Assembly: GCA_001414485.1 (NCBI GenBank)
Contig: LLEY01000294.1
Span: forward strand, 1-46,619
DNA length: 46,619 nt
Source of the DNA: Calycina herbarum
Taxonomy: Eukaryota; Ascomycota; Leotiomycetes; Helotiales; Pezizellaceae
Direction: 5' to 3'
Shown: one piece after another, positions 1-11,200 of the stretch
Layout: each line of letters begins with the position of its first letter
Position numbering within the stretch: the stretch's first letter is position 1
Position numbers and translations under genes: made by a program
The notes under the pieces: model-generated
The model's input: only the letters and a program-made list of their open reading frames with translations
Databases searched by the model: none
What the model was told of the DNA's origin: nothing

Positions 1-78
1 CCCTAACCCTAACCCTAACCCTAACCCTAACCCTAACCCTAACCCTAACCCTAACCCTAACCCTAACCCTAACCCTAA
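1..78. repeat. Telomere repeat array (CCCTAA)13
   Basis: Thirteen perfect CCCTAA units start at base 1, so the window begins at a chromosome end and the G-rich strand (TTAGGG) runs 5'->3' toward the left. No unit is degenerate. The array stops abruptly at a GC-rich subtelomeric segment. Confidence 0.98.
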
Positions 79-248
79 CGCGACCGCTTCGCGTCTAGCG
101 GTTGCCCTCCGGGAACGATATAAATATCTTTACCCCCTCTCTAATATATCTTTGCTTCGCCTTTAGCCGCTTCGCGGTTAGCGGTTGCCCTCCGGGAACG
201 ATATAAATATCTTTACCCCCTCTCTAATATATTTTTGCTTCGCCTTTA
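79..248. repeat. GC-rich telomere-adjacent duplication, 83-bp period
   Basis: A segment containing GCGGTTGCCCTCCGGGAACG appears at 98 and again at 181, an 83-bp period, with near-identical flanks (copy 1 about 97-179, copy 2 about 180-248). The units contain the short inverted motif CCGC-TTC-GCGG. A decayed fragment with the same CCGCTTCGCGG core recurs near 378. This is noncoding, and the few CpG-rich bases contrast with the AT-rich DNA that follows. Confidence 0.85.
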
Positions 249-437
249 CCTACTTTATAACTAGCTGTTATTCTCTTATATTTACTACTCTTCCTCGCTA
301 TTATATAAGTACTACTATTACTACCTCTGCTTTTACTTTTATACTTTCTTTTTAATATATTATTACTTCGTCTTTAGCCGCTTCGCGGTTAGCCGTTATT
401 CTCTTATATTTTCTACTCTTCTTCGCTATTATATAAA

Positions 438-555
438 TACTACTACTACTACTGCTGCTACTGCTGCTACTGCTGCTACTGCTACTACTACTACTACTGC
501 TACTGCTACTGCTACTACTACTACCACTGCTACTGCTACTACTACTACTACTGCT
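438..555. repeat. CTA/CTG trinucleotide microsatellite
   Basis: About 118 bp of TAC/TGC (CTA/CTG) triplets with one ACC interruption. Similar short triplet tracts recur through the first 8 kb (near 3066, 4086, 4340, 6190). Those inside the helicase relic correspond to Ser/Gln-type codon runs on the minus strand. It is not a gene. Confidence 0.9.
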
Positions 556-649
556 TTAAACCTCTTACTATTTATATATATTTATCTTATCGCTTTTATA
601 AATACTTTCTTATTTCTTTAATACTTACTCTCTTTCTTCTCTTTAAATC

Positions 650-1565
650 TAATAATTTTAATCTTAATTCTTTTTAATTTCTTTTCTTTTTACCTAATAT
701 AATATTTTAAATACTTTCTTCTAAAACTCTTATTCTTTATAACCTTAAAACCTTAGCTCTTTTTAAGCTTAATAATCTTAACTCTTTTATAGCTTAATAA
801 CTCTAACTCTTTTATAGCTTAATAACTTTAATTCTCTTTTTAAGAAATAGCTTTAACTCTTATTTTTATTATAACTTTAGCTTTAGCTCTCTACTCTTAT
901 ATTATACTCTATATAGTTACTACTACTATAACTTCTACTACTAGTTATCTTTTCTTTTTAATTTCTTTTCTTTTTATCTAATATAATATTTTAAATACTT
1001 TCTTCTAAAACTCTTATTCTTTATAATCTTAAAACCTTAGCTCTTTTTAAGCTTAATAACTCTAACTCTTTTATAGCTTAATAACTCTAACTCTTTTATA
1101 GCTTAATAACTCTAACTCTTTTATAACTTAATAACTTTAATTCTCTTTTTAAGAAATAGCTTTAACTCTTATTTTTATTATAACTTTAGCTTTAGCTCTC
1201 TACTCTTATATTATACTCTATATAGTTACTACTACTATAACTTCTACTACTAGTTATCTTTTCTTTTTAATTTCTTTTCTTTTTATCTAATATAATATTT
1301 TAAATACTTTCTTCTAAAACTCTTATTCTTTATAATCTTAAAACCTTAGCTCTTTTTAAGCTTAATAACTCTAACTCTTTTATAGCTTAATAACTCTAAC
1401 TCTTTTATAGCTTAATAACTCTAACTCTTTTATAACTTAATAACTTTAATTCTCTTTTTAAGAAATAGCTTTAACTCTTATTTTTATTATAACTTTAGCT
1501 TTAGCTCTCTACTCTTATATTATACTCTATATAGTTACTACTACTATAACTTCTACTACTAGTTA
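650..1565. repeat. Three-copy nested tandem repeat (284 and 309 bp steps)
   Basis: The motif TAATATAATATTTT recurs at 695, 979 and 1288, giving steps of 284 and 309 bp. Each unit contains a run of ~25-bp subrepeats (TTATAGCTTAATAACTCTAA-like). The 25-bp difference in step is one extra subrepeat in the later copies. It is AT-rich with no coding potential. Copies 2 and 3 are almost identical, which suggests recent amplification or gene conversion. Confidence 0.9.
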
Positions 1566-1772
1566 TCTTTACTTTTATTAAACTTAGCTTTATATATATA
1601 ATTATATAGCTAACTAAGCGCTAGCTTATCTACCTCCCTAGCCTAACTTAGAAATAAATACCTTTTTATACTTATATCTTCTTCTTACTAAGCTTTCTAT
1701 AACTTCTATAACTGCTACTACTACTGTTACTACTGCCTCTCTTTATAACTTATAAAATGCCTAACCTAGCTA
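1521..1772. repeat. Left copy of ~250-bp direct repeat flanking the satellite
   Basis: This segment (including ATATAGCTAACTAAGCGCTA and a CTGCTACTACTACTGTTACT tract) reappears at 3089-3348 in the same orientation with scattered point differences. The two copies bracket the 28-bp satellite, so the array sits between direct repeats. Confidence 0.85.
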
Positions 1773-2936
1773 CTTAGTTAGTAGTTACTTTTATACTTTA
1801 CTTAGTTAGTAGTTATTCTTATACTATATTTAGTTAGTAGTTATTCTTATACTTTACTTAGTTAGTAGTTATTCGTATACTTTATTTAGTTAGCAGTTAC
1901 TCTTATACTTTATTTAGTTAGTAGTTACTTTTATACTTTACTTAGTTAGTAGTTATTCTTATACTATATTTAGTTAGCGGTTATTCTTATACTTTATTTA
2001 GTTAGTGGTTACTCTTATACTTTATTTAGTTAGTAGTTACTTTTATACTTTACTTAGTTAGTAGTTACTCTTATACTTTGCTTAGTTAGCAGTTATTCTT
2101 ATACTTTACTTAGTTAGCGGTTATTCTTATACTTTACTTAGTTAGCGGTTACTTTTATACTATATTTAGTTAGTAGTTACTTTTATACTTTACTTAGCTA
2201 ATAGTTATTCTTATACTTTACTTAGTTAGTAGTTACTTTTATACTATATTTAATTAGTAGTTACTTTTATACTTTACTTAGCTAATAGTTATTCTTATAC
2301 TTTACTTAGTTAGCGGTTACTTTTATACTATATTTAATTAGTAGTTACTTTTATACTTTACTTAGTTAGCGGTTATTCTTATACTTTACTTAGTTAGTAG
2401 TTACTTTTATACTTTACTTCGTTAGTAGTTACTTTTATACTATATTTAGTTAGTAGTTACTTTTATACTTTACTTAGTTAGTAGTTATTCTTATACTTTA
2501 CTTAGTTAGTAGTTACTTTTATACTTTGCTTAGTTAATAGTTATTCTTATACTTTACTTAGTTAGCGGTTATTCTTATACTATATTTAGTTAGCGGTTAT
2601 TCTTATACTTTACTTAGCTAGTAGTTACTTTTATACTTTACTTTATTAGTAGTTACTTTTATATTATATTTAGTTAGTAGTTACTTTTATACTTTGCTTA
2701 GTTAGTAGTTATTCTAATACTATATTTAGTTAGCGGTTATTCTTATACTTTACTTAGTTACTAGTTATTCTTATACTATATCTAGTTAGTAGTTATTCTT
2801 ATACTATATTTAGTTACTAGTTACTTTTATACTATACTTAGTTAATAGTTATTCTTCTACTTTATTTAGTTAGTAGTTATTCTTATACTTTAGTAGTTAC
2901 TCTTATCCTTTATTTAGTTAGGAGTTACTTTTAATT
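1770..2936. repeat. 28-bp subtelomeric satellite, about 41 copies
   Basis: Tandem units of 28 bp with core CTTAGTTAGTAGTTA followed by YTTTTATACTTTA run without a break for about 1.17 kb; for example CTTAGTTA starts at 1773 and again at 1801. Units differ mainly at a few positions (GTAG/GCGG, TATTC/TACTT, CTTTACT/CTATATT). Variants such as GCGG recur in scattered units, as expected of a satellite evolving by unequal exchange. There are no unique spacers between units and no coding potential. Confidence 0.93.
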
Positions 2937-3088
2937 TTTATATAACTTTTAACTCTTACTTTTATTATATTATTATATTATAGTTAAATAAACTCTTCTA
3001 CTTTTAAATCTTTTTCTACTTTTATTTTATTTTTATTTTTTATAAAAATAAATATACTATATCGCTGCTACTACTACTACTACTACTA

Positions 3089-3348
3089 CTATACTCTATA
3101 TAGTTACTACTACTACGACTTCTACTATTACTAGTTATCTTTACTCTTACTAAACCTAGCTTTATATATATAATTATATAGCTAACTAAGCGCTAGCTTA
3201 TCTGCCTACCTAGCCTAACTTAGAAATAAATACCTTCTTATACTTATATCTTCTTCTTACTAAGCTTTCTATAACTTCTATAACTGCTACTGTTACTACT
3301 ACTGCTGCCTTTCTTTATAACTTATAAAATACCTAATCTAGCTACTTT
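3089..3348. repeat. Right copy of ~250-bp direct repeat flanking the satellite
   Basis: Direct repeat of 1521-1772, sharing the GCGCTAGCTTATCT core and the TTATAACTTATAAAATRCC end. It separates the satellite from the helicase relic that begins beyond 3.4 kb. Confidence 0.85.
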
Positions 3349-3599
3349 ACGTTATATTTTATAAACTTCTATCGACCTGCTAGCTCTAGTTTAAGATGCT
3401 CTTAAAGCTTTAAACGCTGTTCTTAATATCGCTAGCTAGATCTATACTACCTTATTAACTCTTAGTTAATACTAGTATTAGGAATCATAGTTAGCTTACT
3501 CTAGACTATAACGATAGTAGTAGCAGTAGTTATAAATACTTATATATTATACTAGCTAACTTAAATATAACTTAATTACTCTAACTTCTAATCTTATAG

Positions 3600-6500
3600 T
3601 AGATCTCCCCTACTCGCTACTATACCTGTATCTAGTTACTCTCTTAACGTCTAAATACCCCCTCCCTTAGCTCGTTTAGCTACTGCTACTGCTACTCCTC
3701 TCCTTCTTAAAACCTAACCTCTTAACAGATCCGAAGCAGCTGCTTAACCTAGTATAGAAAGAATAGCCCTAAGAGTATAAGATATAGATATATATATAGC
3801 CGCTAATCTTCAATAGTAGTATAGATACTCTAGGACAGCCTATACTAGAAGCACTGGTCTCGTCTAGCCAGCTTAAGCCGCGACCGCCACTGCCGGTATA
3901 CTGCTATATCATAGCTCTTCTCTGCTGTGTATAGACAGTCCTGGTAGTAGGCTCTGCTCCTCCTCCTCTATTATCTAGCAGTAGATATAGTAGCTGTAAA
4001 GCACCTGGTGGAATCGCTCTAGCTGCTCGTCTTACTATACCTTAGCTTATAGTACCTGGTAGATAGCTTCAGCCCTGTTCTTAATACTACTACTACTGCT
4101 ACTGCCTTCGACAGTCTTACTCTGTATCTCCCGTAGCTCTAGTAATATATTATATCGGTTATACGGAATACTATTAGTCGTAATATAGCTAGTCGTGTTT
4201 AGATAGCCGTCTAAATGCTTAGCTAGCACCGCTCGTCGACAGCTGCGACTCTTAAGATACTCTGTTAGCGCTACCTCGTCCTCTGCCTCAACTAAGTACG
4301 CGTTAACCAGCTCTTACCAGGGAGCGGGGAACTAGCCACTGCTGCTACTACTGCTGTTGCTACTACTGTTGCTACTGCTACTGCTTAGGAGAATAATAAT
4401 TAAGTCGCTGATCTTACTAGCCTGCCCGCCTCGTCCTACCTGCTATATAAAGCTAGTTAACCTATATAGCTGGCCTAGATAGATGATATAAACTACGCCT
4501 AGAATGTTAATACCTGTCCTAAGTGCCCCAGTTACCACGATCCACCCGCCACTGCTACTAGCCTACTACTTAAGCAGCTCCTACTTACTAGTCGCCGTAG
4601 CCTTATAAAATAGACAATCTATCTTCTTAGCTACGCTCTCCCTATAAGTATAGCTCTGTACGTAGATAACCCCTTAGGACTCTAGTAGCAGTTATAGTCG
4701 CCGGATTAGTAGCTTAGCCGTCTCCTAGATATCCCTCTAGTACTCGATTACCTAGTACTAGATAGTTAGCTACATCGTCGACTGCCGGTAGATCTACGTA
4801 TATTTAAGTAGTAGATTAGCCTAAAGTACTAGCTTAAGCCTCGTAAGAAGCGTTGCCGTCAGACACGTAAAACAGTACTATAAGTACTACAACTGCTATA
4901 GCTGGCGGAGCTTAGCCTAGTATAATATATCGGTAATAGTAATATAGCACTTATTAAAAAAGACGTGAGCTAGCTGCTTACTTAGCTTAAGTCCCTTAGC
5001 ATAGTAGAGAAAGTCGCTCTTAACTGCTTAGTCTATACTAATAATTAGTAGCTGTAGTAGCAGTACCTATTCTCGCTACTACTACTACTCCTCGTACGTG
5101 ATCTAGTATACCCTTGCTCGACTGATCAGATCGTCTACTAAAGCTGTAAATAGCACTACTATAATCACCGTCTACTAGGACGCTATAGCTATAACGGAGA
5201 AGAATAGCAGACTCTTACCACTGCTAGTACTAAGTATAATAATCTGTAGCTGTTATAGTATAGCTATATACACTAGCTTAAGCGCCTCTGTCTAGCCTTA
5301 AGATCGCGGTTAAGTATCTGGTCCTAAGACCTTCTATAGTCCTTAGATTACTCTACTTAGCTTAAGCTTCTCTCGCTTAACTAGTTATAGTAATAGACTC
5401 TTAGAACGCTTAACTGCTACTACTACTACCACTTCCGCTCCCTTTAACTCGAGATAGAGAAATTTATACTATACTCGTAATACCTGGCTATATACACTGA
5501 CCAGATCCGGCCTAAGTCGATTTAGAAACGCCCTGTCGATAACATAGTACTCTACTACTGTCTATCGGCTATATACTAACTGCTAAACCAGAATATACTT
5601 AAATAAGCTCTACTTAACCTTACTATCGCTCTCCTCTACTACTGCCTTATTATCCTCGTCCTTATCCTCGAGCCTCTGTCTCTAGATCCGACTTACCTTA
5701 TACAGATACTTATCGCTAATAGTAATAGTAATATACTACTAGCTTAAGACAGTTAGCCGGACCCTAAGATACTTAGCTGTTGCTACTGCCACTGCTGCCG
5801 ACAGCTGGTCTTAGAGCTATAGTTTCTCCTTCTTAACTATAAATAAGAAGTCGTCTTTAGTCTTTAAGACTACTCGTATAAATAGTAGTATATAAACGAG
5901 ATATTAGATAATAATCTAGCTAAGCTGGTTAAGGAAGCAGCGGAAGATATACTCTGTCTTACCTTAACGCTTACAGCTCTTATTATATATAGTAACTACT
6001 ATTACTCGTCTATTAATAACAAAGATATTCTAACTTAAGATAACGCTATTATAGACCTTAATTAAGCCGATCTTAGGACTCCTCGCTAGTTATCCTCCTT
6101 AAATATATATAGCTACTATAAGCTTAAGTAGAAACTGCTTCTCCTAGGCTAAGTACACCTTATATAGTTGTTCTGCCTATTTCTCCTAGCTACTGCTACT
6201 ACTACTACTACTACTCTTAACCAGCTTCTTATTCGCCTTCAGCATCCGCTCCTATAGAAACTCCTAGCTAACCTTCTAGTATATATTATCTAGGTAATTA
6301 AGAAAGCTATAGCCCTTTTACTAGAACCGCTGCACTATCTCTATACTATTAACCAGCTATAGTAGTAGCACTGGCTTCACGCTCTAGCTAAAAAGCAGCT
6401 TATAGAGCAGCCCTTCTAGCTCGACCGTAAGCTTCTAACATATCCCCTACACCTTAGCTATTACTACTCTCTTACTATTATAGAAGACAGTCTAGCAGTT

Positions 6501-8084
6501 ATCTAACCAGTAGATATTAGCCTCTAATAACTAGTTCTAGTTCTATACCTGCCTAAATACAAGCTATAACAAGATACTCGATACCGGCGAGAATAACCCC
6601 TTATATAAGTAGTTCCGCTAGTACTCTTGAATACGCTCTACCACTGCTCCTGCTACTACCCTAACCTCTTTCTAACTTAGTAAGCCTAGCTCTGGCCAGC
6701 CCTGCTTAGATACTATTACCTTAAGTATAACTAGTCGAATAATCTATATTATATATACTAGATATATTATATATTAAAATAATAGATAGAATCGCTTAGT
6801 CTAGGGATTAATACTATAGATAGCTAAGTAGTATATAACCGGCGACTCGTATAGAAACAGCTGGCTAGTGTCTTACGCTAGAAGACTAATAATTAATGTT
6901 ATAAGTATGTTATTAAGATAGTTCTCTACTACTACTACTATAAACCCTTCTCTAGCATCGCTATCTATGTCTTCGTCTATACTTCTAGCTACGTCCGCTA
7001 TAGCCACGGCCTCGTCTATACTCCTTATATCGTCTGCCACTGCTACTGTCTCGACCGTAGCCACTGCCTCTTTTACCTCCTTAATATACTATAACTATAA
7101 TTCTAAAAACGTCGCCCCTATCTCGCTCTCTTCGCCTAGTTTAGAGGCAGCTTATATAACGTAGTAGAGCAATCAAGCAAACGTCTAGCTATACTAGGGA
7201 ACGGTTTTCCTATAGTTCTAGGGTAGTTTAAACAGCCGCTAGCTTACTGCCTCGTTCTTAGGCGACGCCTACTACTTAAGAATGTCCTTATACTAGCTAA
7301 CAGCGGTAAGCGTGCTTAGACTCCGCTGTAGAATCCGCTTCTAGCTCTAGTAGACGCGTTCTAGTTCTAGCTTAGTAGTAGTAGTAGTAGCTGTAAATCT
7401 AGCAGTCGTAACTAAGTCGTGTATTAAACTAGCTAGCACCTCCTCTTAGCTAGTATACTATAGCTACGGATCGATTTCAGTCGCTATAGTGCTCGCTTTA
7501 TACTCTTCCTCTTCCTTCTTTATCTACTCCTTAATTTTAGCCTTAATCGCCGCCACTATATCCCTAGTATCATCGCTGCTACTGCCTCTACCACCGCCCT
7601 AGCTGTTGTTAATATTATATAACTGTCCTATCGCGTCTACTACCTAGTATCGCGCCTGCTTCTCTATAAACCACGTCTACAGCTAGACTGCCTAGAATAG
7701 CTAGTTGTCTAGAAGACGCTTTTTCAAATGCTTTATATTATAGTGCTTTTATATAATACTTCGGCTAGTAGTTATATATAGACAGTCCTAGCACTAGAAG
7801 CCGTTTAGAATAGAGAGAACTAACTACGGCGAAGACTTATCAGGTAGTAGTAGAACGCTGTAGAAGTTATACTACTACTACTACTGCTTAAGATACTATA
7901 TAAGCTACTCTCGGAATTATAGTCTAACCTAGTACTTCCTAGATAAGTAGTTGTAAATCCTATCTAGCTAGAGAGCTTACTAGCAGCAGTGGCAGATAAT
8001 TACGTAATACTCTAAGTTTAGTATTAGCTATAGCTATACTACTTCTAAGAGTGGCAGTAGCAGTTATATAGACTAAGTAGACAT
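3600..8084 (-). pseudogene. RIP-degraded telomere-linked RecQ/DEAD-like helicase
   Basis: Reading the minus strand in a single frame recovers the ordered motifs of fungal telomere-linked helicases, interrupted only by TAG/TAA stops. N-terminal Cys/His fingers (OrsD/DUF3505-like) lie at 7994-7930 and 7793-7720. Motif I (SSGKS) is at 5225-5211. A DECH-type motif II decayed to NKCY is at 4955-4944. Motif III (LTATL) is near 4850, motif V (TGALRTGINI) at 4532-4503 and motif VI (QVGRGGQ after a stop) at 4445-4422. A possible start ATG is at 8084; the 3' end is not clear and lies near 3.4-3.8 kb. Intact members are long proteins of comparable size (about 1,500 codons here) found next to fungal telomeres, where they act as RecQ-type helicases. 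Stops fall mostly where Gln or Trp codons would be, as expected from CpA-to-TpA mutation. It is not translatable. Confidence 0.9.
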
Positions 8085-8222
8085 CCTAGAATTAATTTAT
8101 ATAGAAGAATCAAGTATAGAAAAGTATAGTTCTTAACTCGTTTACTAGACATGTTTAAAAAACGAGCTACGATGTATAGACTAGCTTCTGCCTAGTACTA
8201 TAAGCGAGCCTTACTAAAAAAG

Positions 8223-11200
8223 CTTATATTGTCGACAAAACGAGATATAATACCGTTAGGATTTTAGACAACTATTAGGAAAGTCTTTAGAGACTTTAAT
8301 ATAATCTAAACAGCTATATATAAGCTTTTAGAATTATACTAGACTAGATTAGTAATAGATTATACTAATGAATTTTAATATTATAGAACGAAGTTAAGAT
8401 AGGATATAATTACTCTTATAGAACTTTTTTACAAAGGATTAAAAATATATATTTATAAAGAAATAGCTAAGTAGAATATATAATTCTTAACTATTATAGA
8501 TATAATTAAGGAAGTCGTCTAACTAGATAACCACCTATACGAATTTAAGAAGAGTAACCCTAGGTATAGGGAAAAGAGTAAAGGGTTAGGAAAGTAGAAG
8601 TACTCTTATACTAATAAATATAGTAAGGAGGTAAATACTATATAGAAGAAAACCTTTCTAAAGAAAGGAGGACTTTCCTAGGAAGAGTAAAATCGTTGAT
8701 ATAAGTAGAACTTATATTATAATTATAACTAACTAGGCTATAGAGTAAATAAGTATAGTAAGAAGAAAGACTCTAAGAGAAAGAAATAAATTAATACTAC
8801 TATTTAGTAATAGGTAGCTTTAACTAATTATATTAAACTTATAAATAAGGAGCTTAAAGTACGAGGATATAGAACCTAGATTAAAAATAATAAAGGAATT
8901 AGTAGTATATAAGATACTAATAATAATAGAGATCTACTCTTTAAAGAATATTATAATATATAGTCGGTAATAGAATTAGAATAAGCTTTTTAAGTAAAAT
9001 ACGAATTACTACTATTAACTAGTTCTTTAGAGATATTAGATTTATCTTCTAGTTTAGAAGAAGAGATAAAAAATAAAGACTCTAAAGTTAGAGAAACTTA
9101 GGCTTTTCTTAGAACCTTTAAATAAGGAAATCAATAAGTATATATTAATAATTAGAAACTAGATTTCTAGAGTTCTTATATAATAAGAGGAGTTAACTTA
9201 ACTATCTTAATAATATATATAGTTATAAGTAATAACCTTAAAATAATAACTCTAGTTAGCCTAATTACTAGATAGAAAACTATTAAGGAAAAAGAACTAG
9301 AACGAAAACGTTAACTAGTTAAAAAAACTAGCTACTTTAAAGTAGAGAATATATAGAGAATATATAATATTTTAGATAAGACTAGTATATAGATATAGTA
9401 AGTTCTAATAGGATTTAAGAGACGAATTAAAACCTCTTTTCTTAAGATACTACTTAAAGATGTTATACTAAAGGAATTTAAGTAATATATTATTATTATA
9501 TTAATTAAGAATAATAGGTTAGTATTTAGAAAATACGACTTATAATAACTATTTAGTATATTATACTAGGAGCGAAGAGAGCTCGATATAACTAAGTAGG
9601 CTAAGACGGAACTAGAGGAATTATACTATCTATTAGTAGAAGAACTATAGTTTATAGAAATAGTTTAGAAAATAATAATATAATAGATATAATATAAACT
9701 AAGTCTAACTTTAGACTAGTTATTATAAAAACGATTTAAAGGAATATTACTAGAGCTTACTAGAATAGTAGAATATTATCAGATATACGAAGTAGTATTA
9801 TTAGATAAAGAAGGGGTAGTATTCTTTCCTTAGTCCTAGATTAGAGCTGTTAAAGAAAAGAATTTAAGAGACTATATATTTAAAGTTTACTATATAAAAC
9901 TAGAGATAAGTATACTAGAAGCTACTTTAGATTATCTATATATAGAAGAACTATAGTCTATAGAAGCTATTTTAGAAACTAGTTATAAATAGATCTAATA
10001 TAACTATAGATAAATATTAAAGTAATTTATAGAGGAAATTCTTAAAACTATAGGAATTGTAGAATATAGATTAGTATATAAGGTAGTATATACTAATAAG
10101 AAAAGAGTAAGATTCTTTCTATAATATAAGAATAAGGAGAGAAAGAAGTATAATTAAGAAAATTGATCTTTTAAAGTCTAATATATTAAAGTAAAGTTAG
10201 ACGTTACTTTAGAAGAAAGATAGTTAGTAATAACTATAAAGATAAGAGAGAAAAAGTTATAAGTTATAATAGACTCGAGAGTAATAGATAACTTTATCTC
10301 TCTAATAGCTTAAGAGAAGCTAAACGTTCTAATTAAAGGAATAAGACTATATCGACTAGGAGTAGTTAATAGAATAGATATTATATATTAAAATAGGATT
10401 ATTAACTAGTAAACTATTCTAATAAGAATTAATATTAAAAGATACTATTTAGATATATAATTTAATATTATTAAAATAGGAAGTAAGAAAGTAATACTTA
10501 GTATACTATAGATTTAGGAATATAATCTAGAAATCGACTAGAAGGCTAGAACGATAACCTTTAGTTAATATAAATACATAGGTTTGTATTTATAACTTTA
10601 AAGCTAGAATAAGATTAGCACCACCTCTTCTAAAGTACTAGAACACCTTATCTAGGGTCCTTTATAGGTTAGTAAGAAAGCTAATAACGAAATACCTATA
10701 TAGTATAGAGAATTTAAAGCTTTGTTTAAAAACCTAGAAGACTTGTAAGCCTTACTAGAACATTGCTTATAAGATTATAAGATTAAATTAAAAGAGGATT
10801 ATTACTTCTTAAAGTAGAAGCTTTAGTTATATAACTAGAAAAGCTTATAGAGAATAGAAAGTTATATAAAGGAAGGTATTAAGAAGAGATATATTAGAAG
10901 ATCTAAGTTACTAATTATCTTAAATATACTTATTATTAAAAAGAAAGACGATCTAGATAGAAGAGTATATATTAATTACTAAGAAGTAAATCACGCTATA
11001 GTTAAGGACGCTTATCTACTACTACCTAGCTAATACTTATAAGATAAGTTAGGTAAGGTAGTACGATTTATAAAATTAGATTAATAAAACGCTTATAGAC
11101 TTATATAAATAAAAGTCGGAGACGAATAGAAGATAGCATTTACCTTACTATCAGGCCTCTATAAATATATAGTTATACTATTTAAACTCTATAATATACT

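Noticed and set aside
1770..2936. CRISPR-like regular array
   Set aside because: Units are contiguous 28-bp tandem copies with no unique spacers, in a eukaryotic subtelomere.
4047..4229. 60-codon minus-strand ORF as a separate gene
   Set aside because: It is an in-frame piece of the helicase relic between two RIP stops; the Ser run is a triplet-repeat tract.
6873..7164. Overlapping ~63-codon ORFs on both strands as small genes
   Set aside because: The minus-strand one is part of the helicase frame and the plus-strand one is its shadow.
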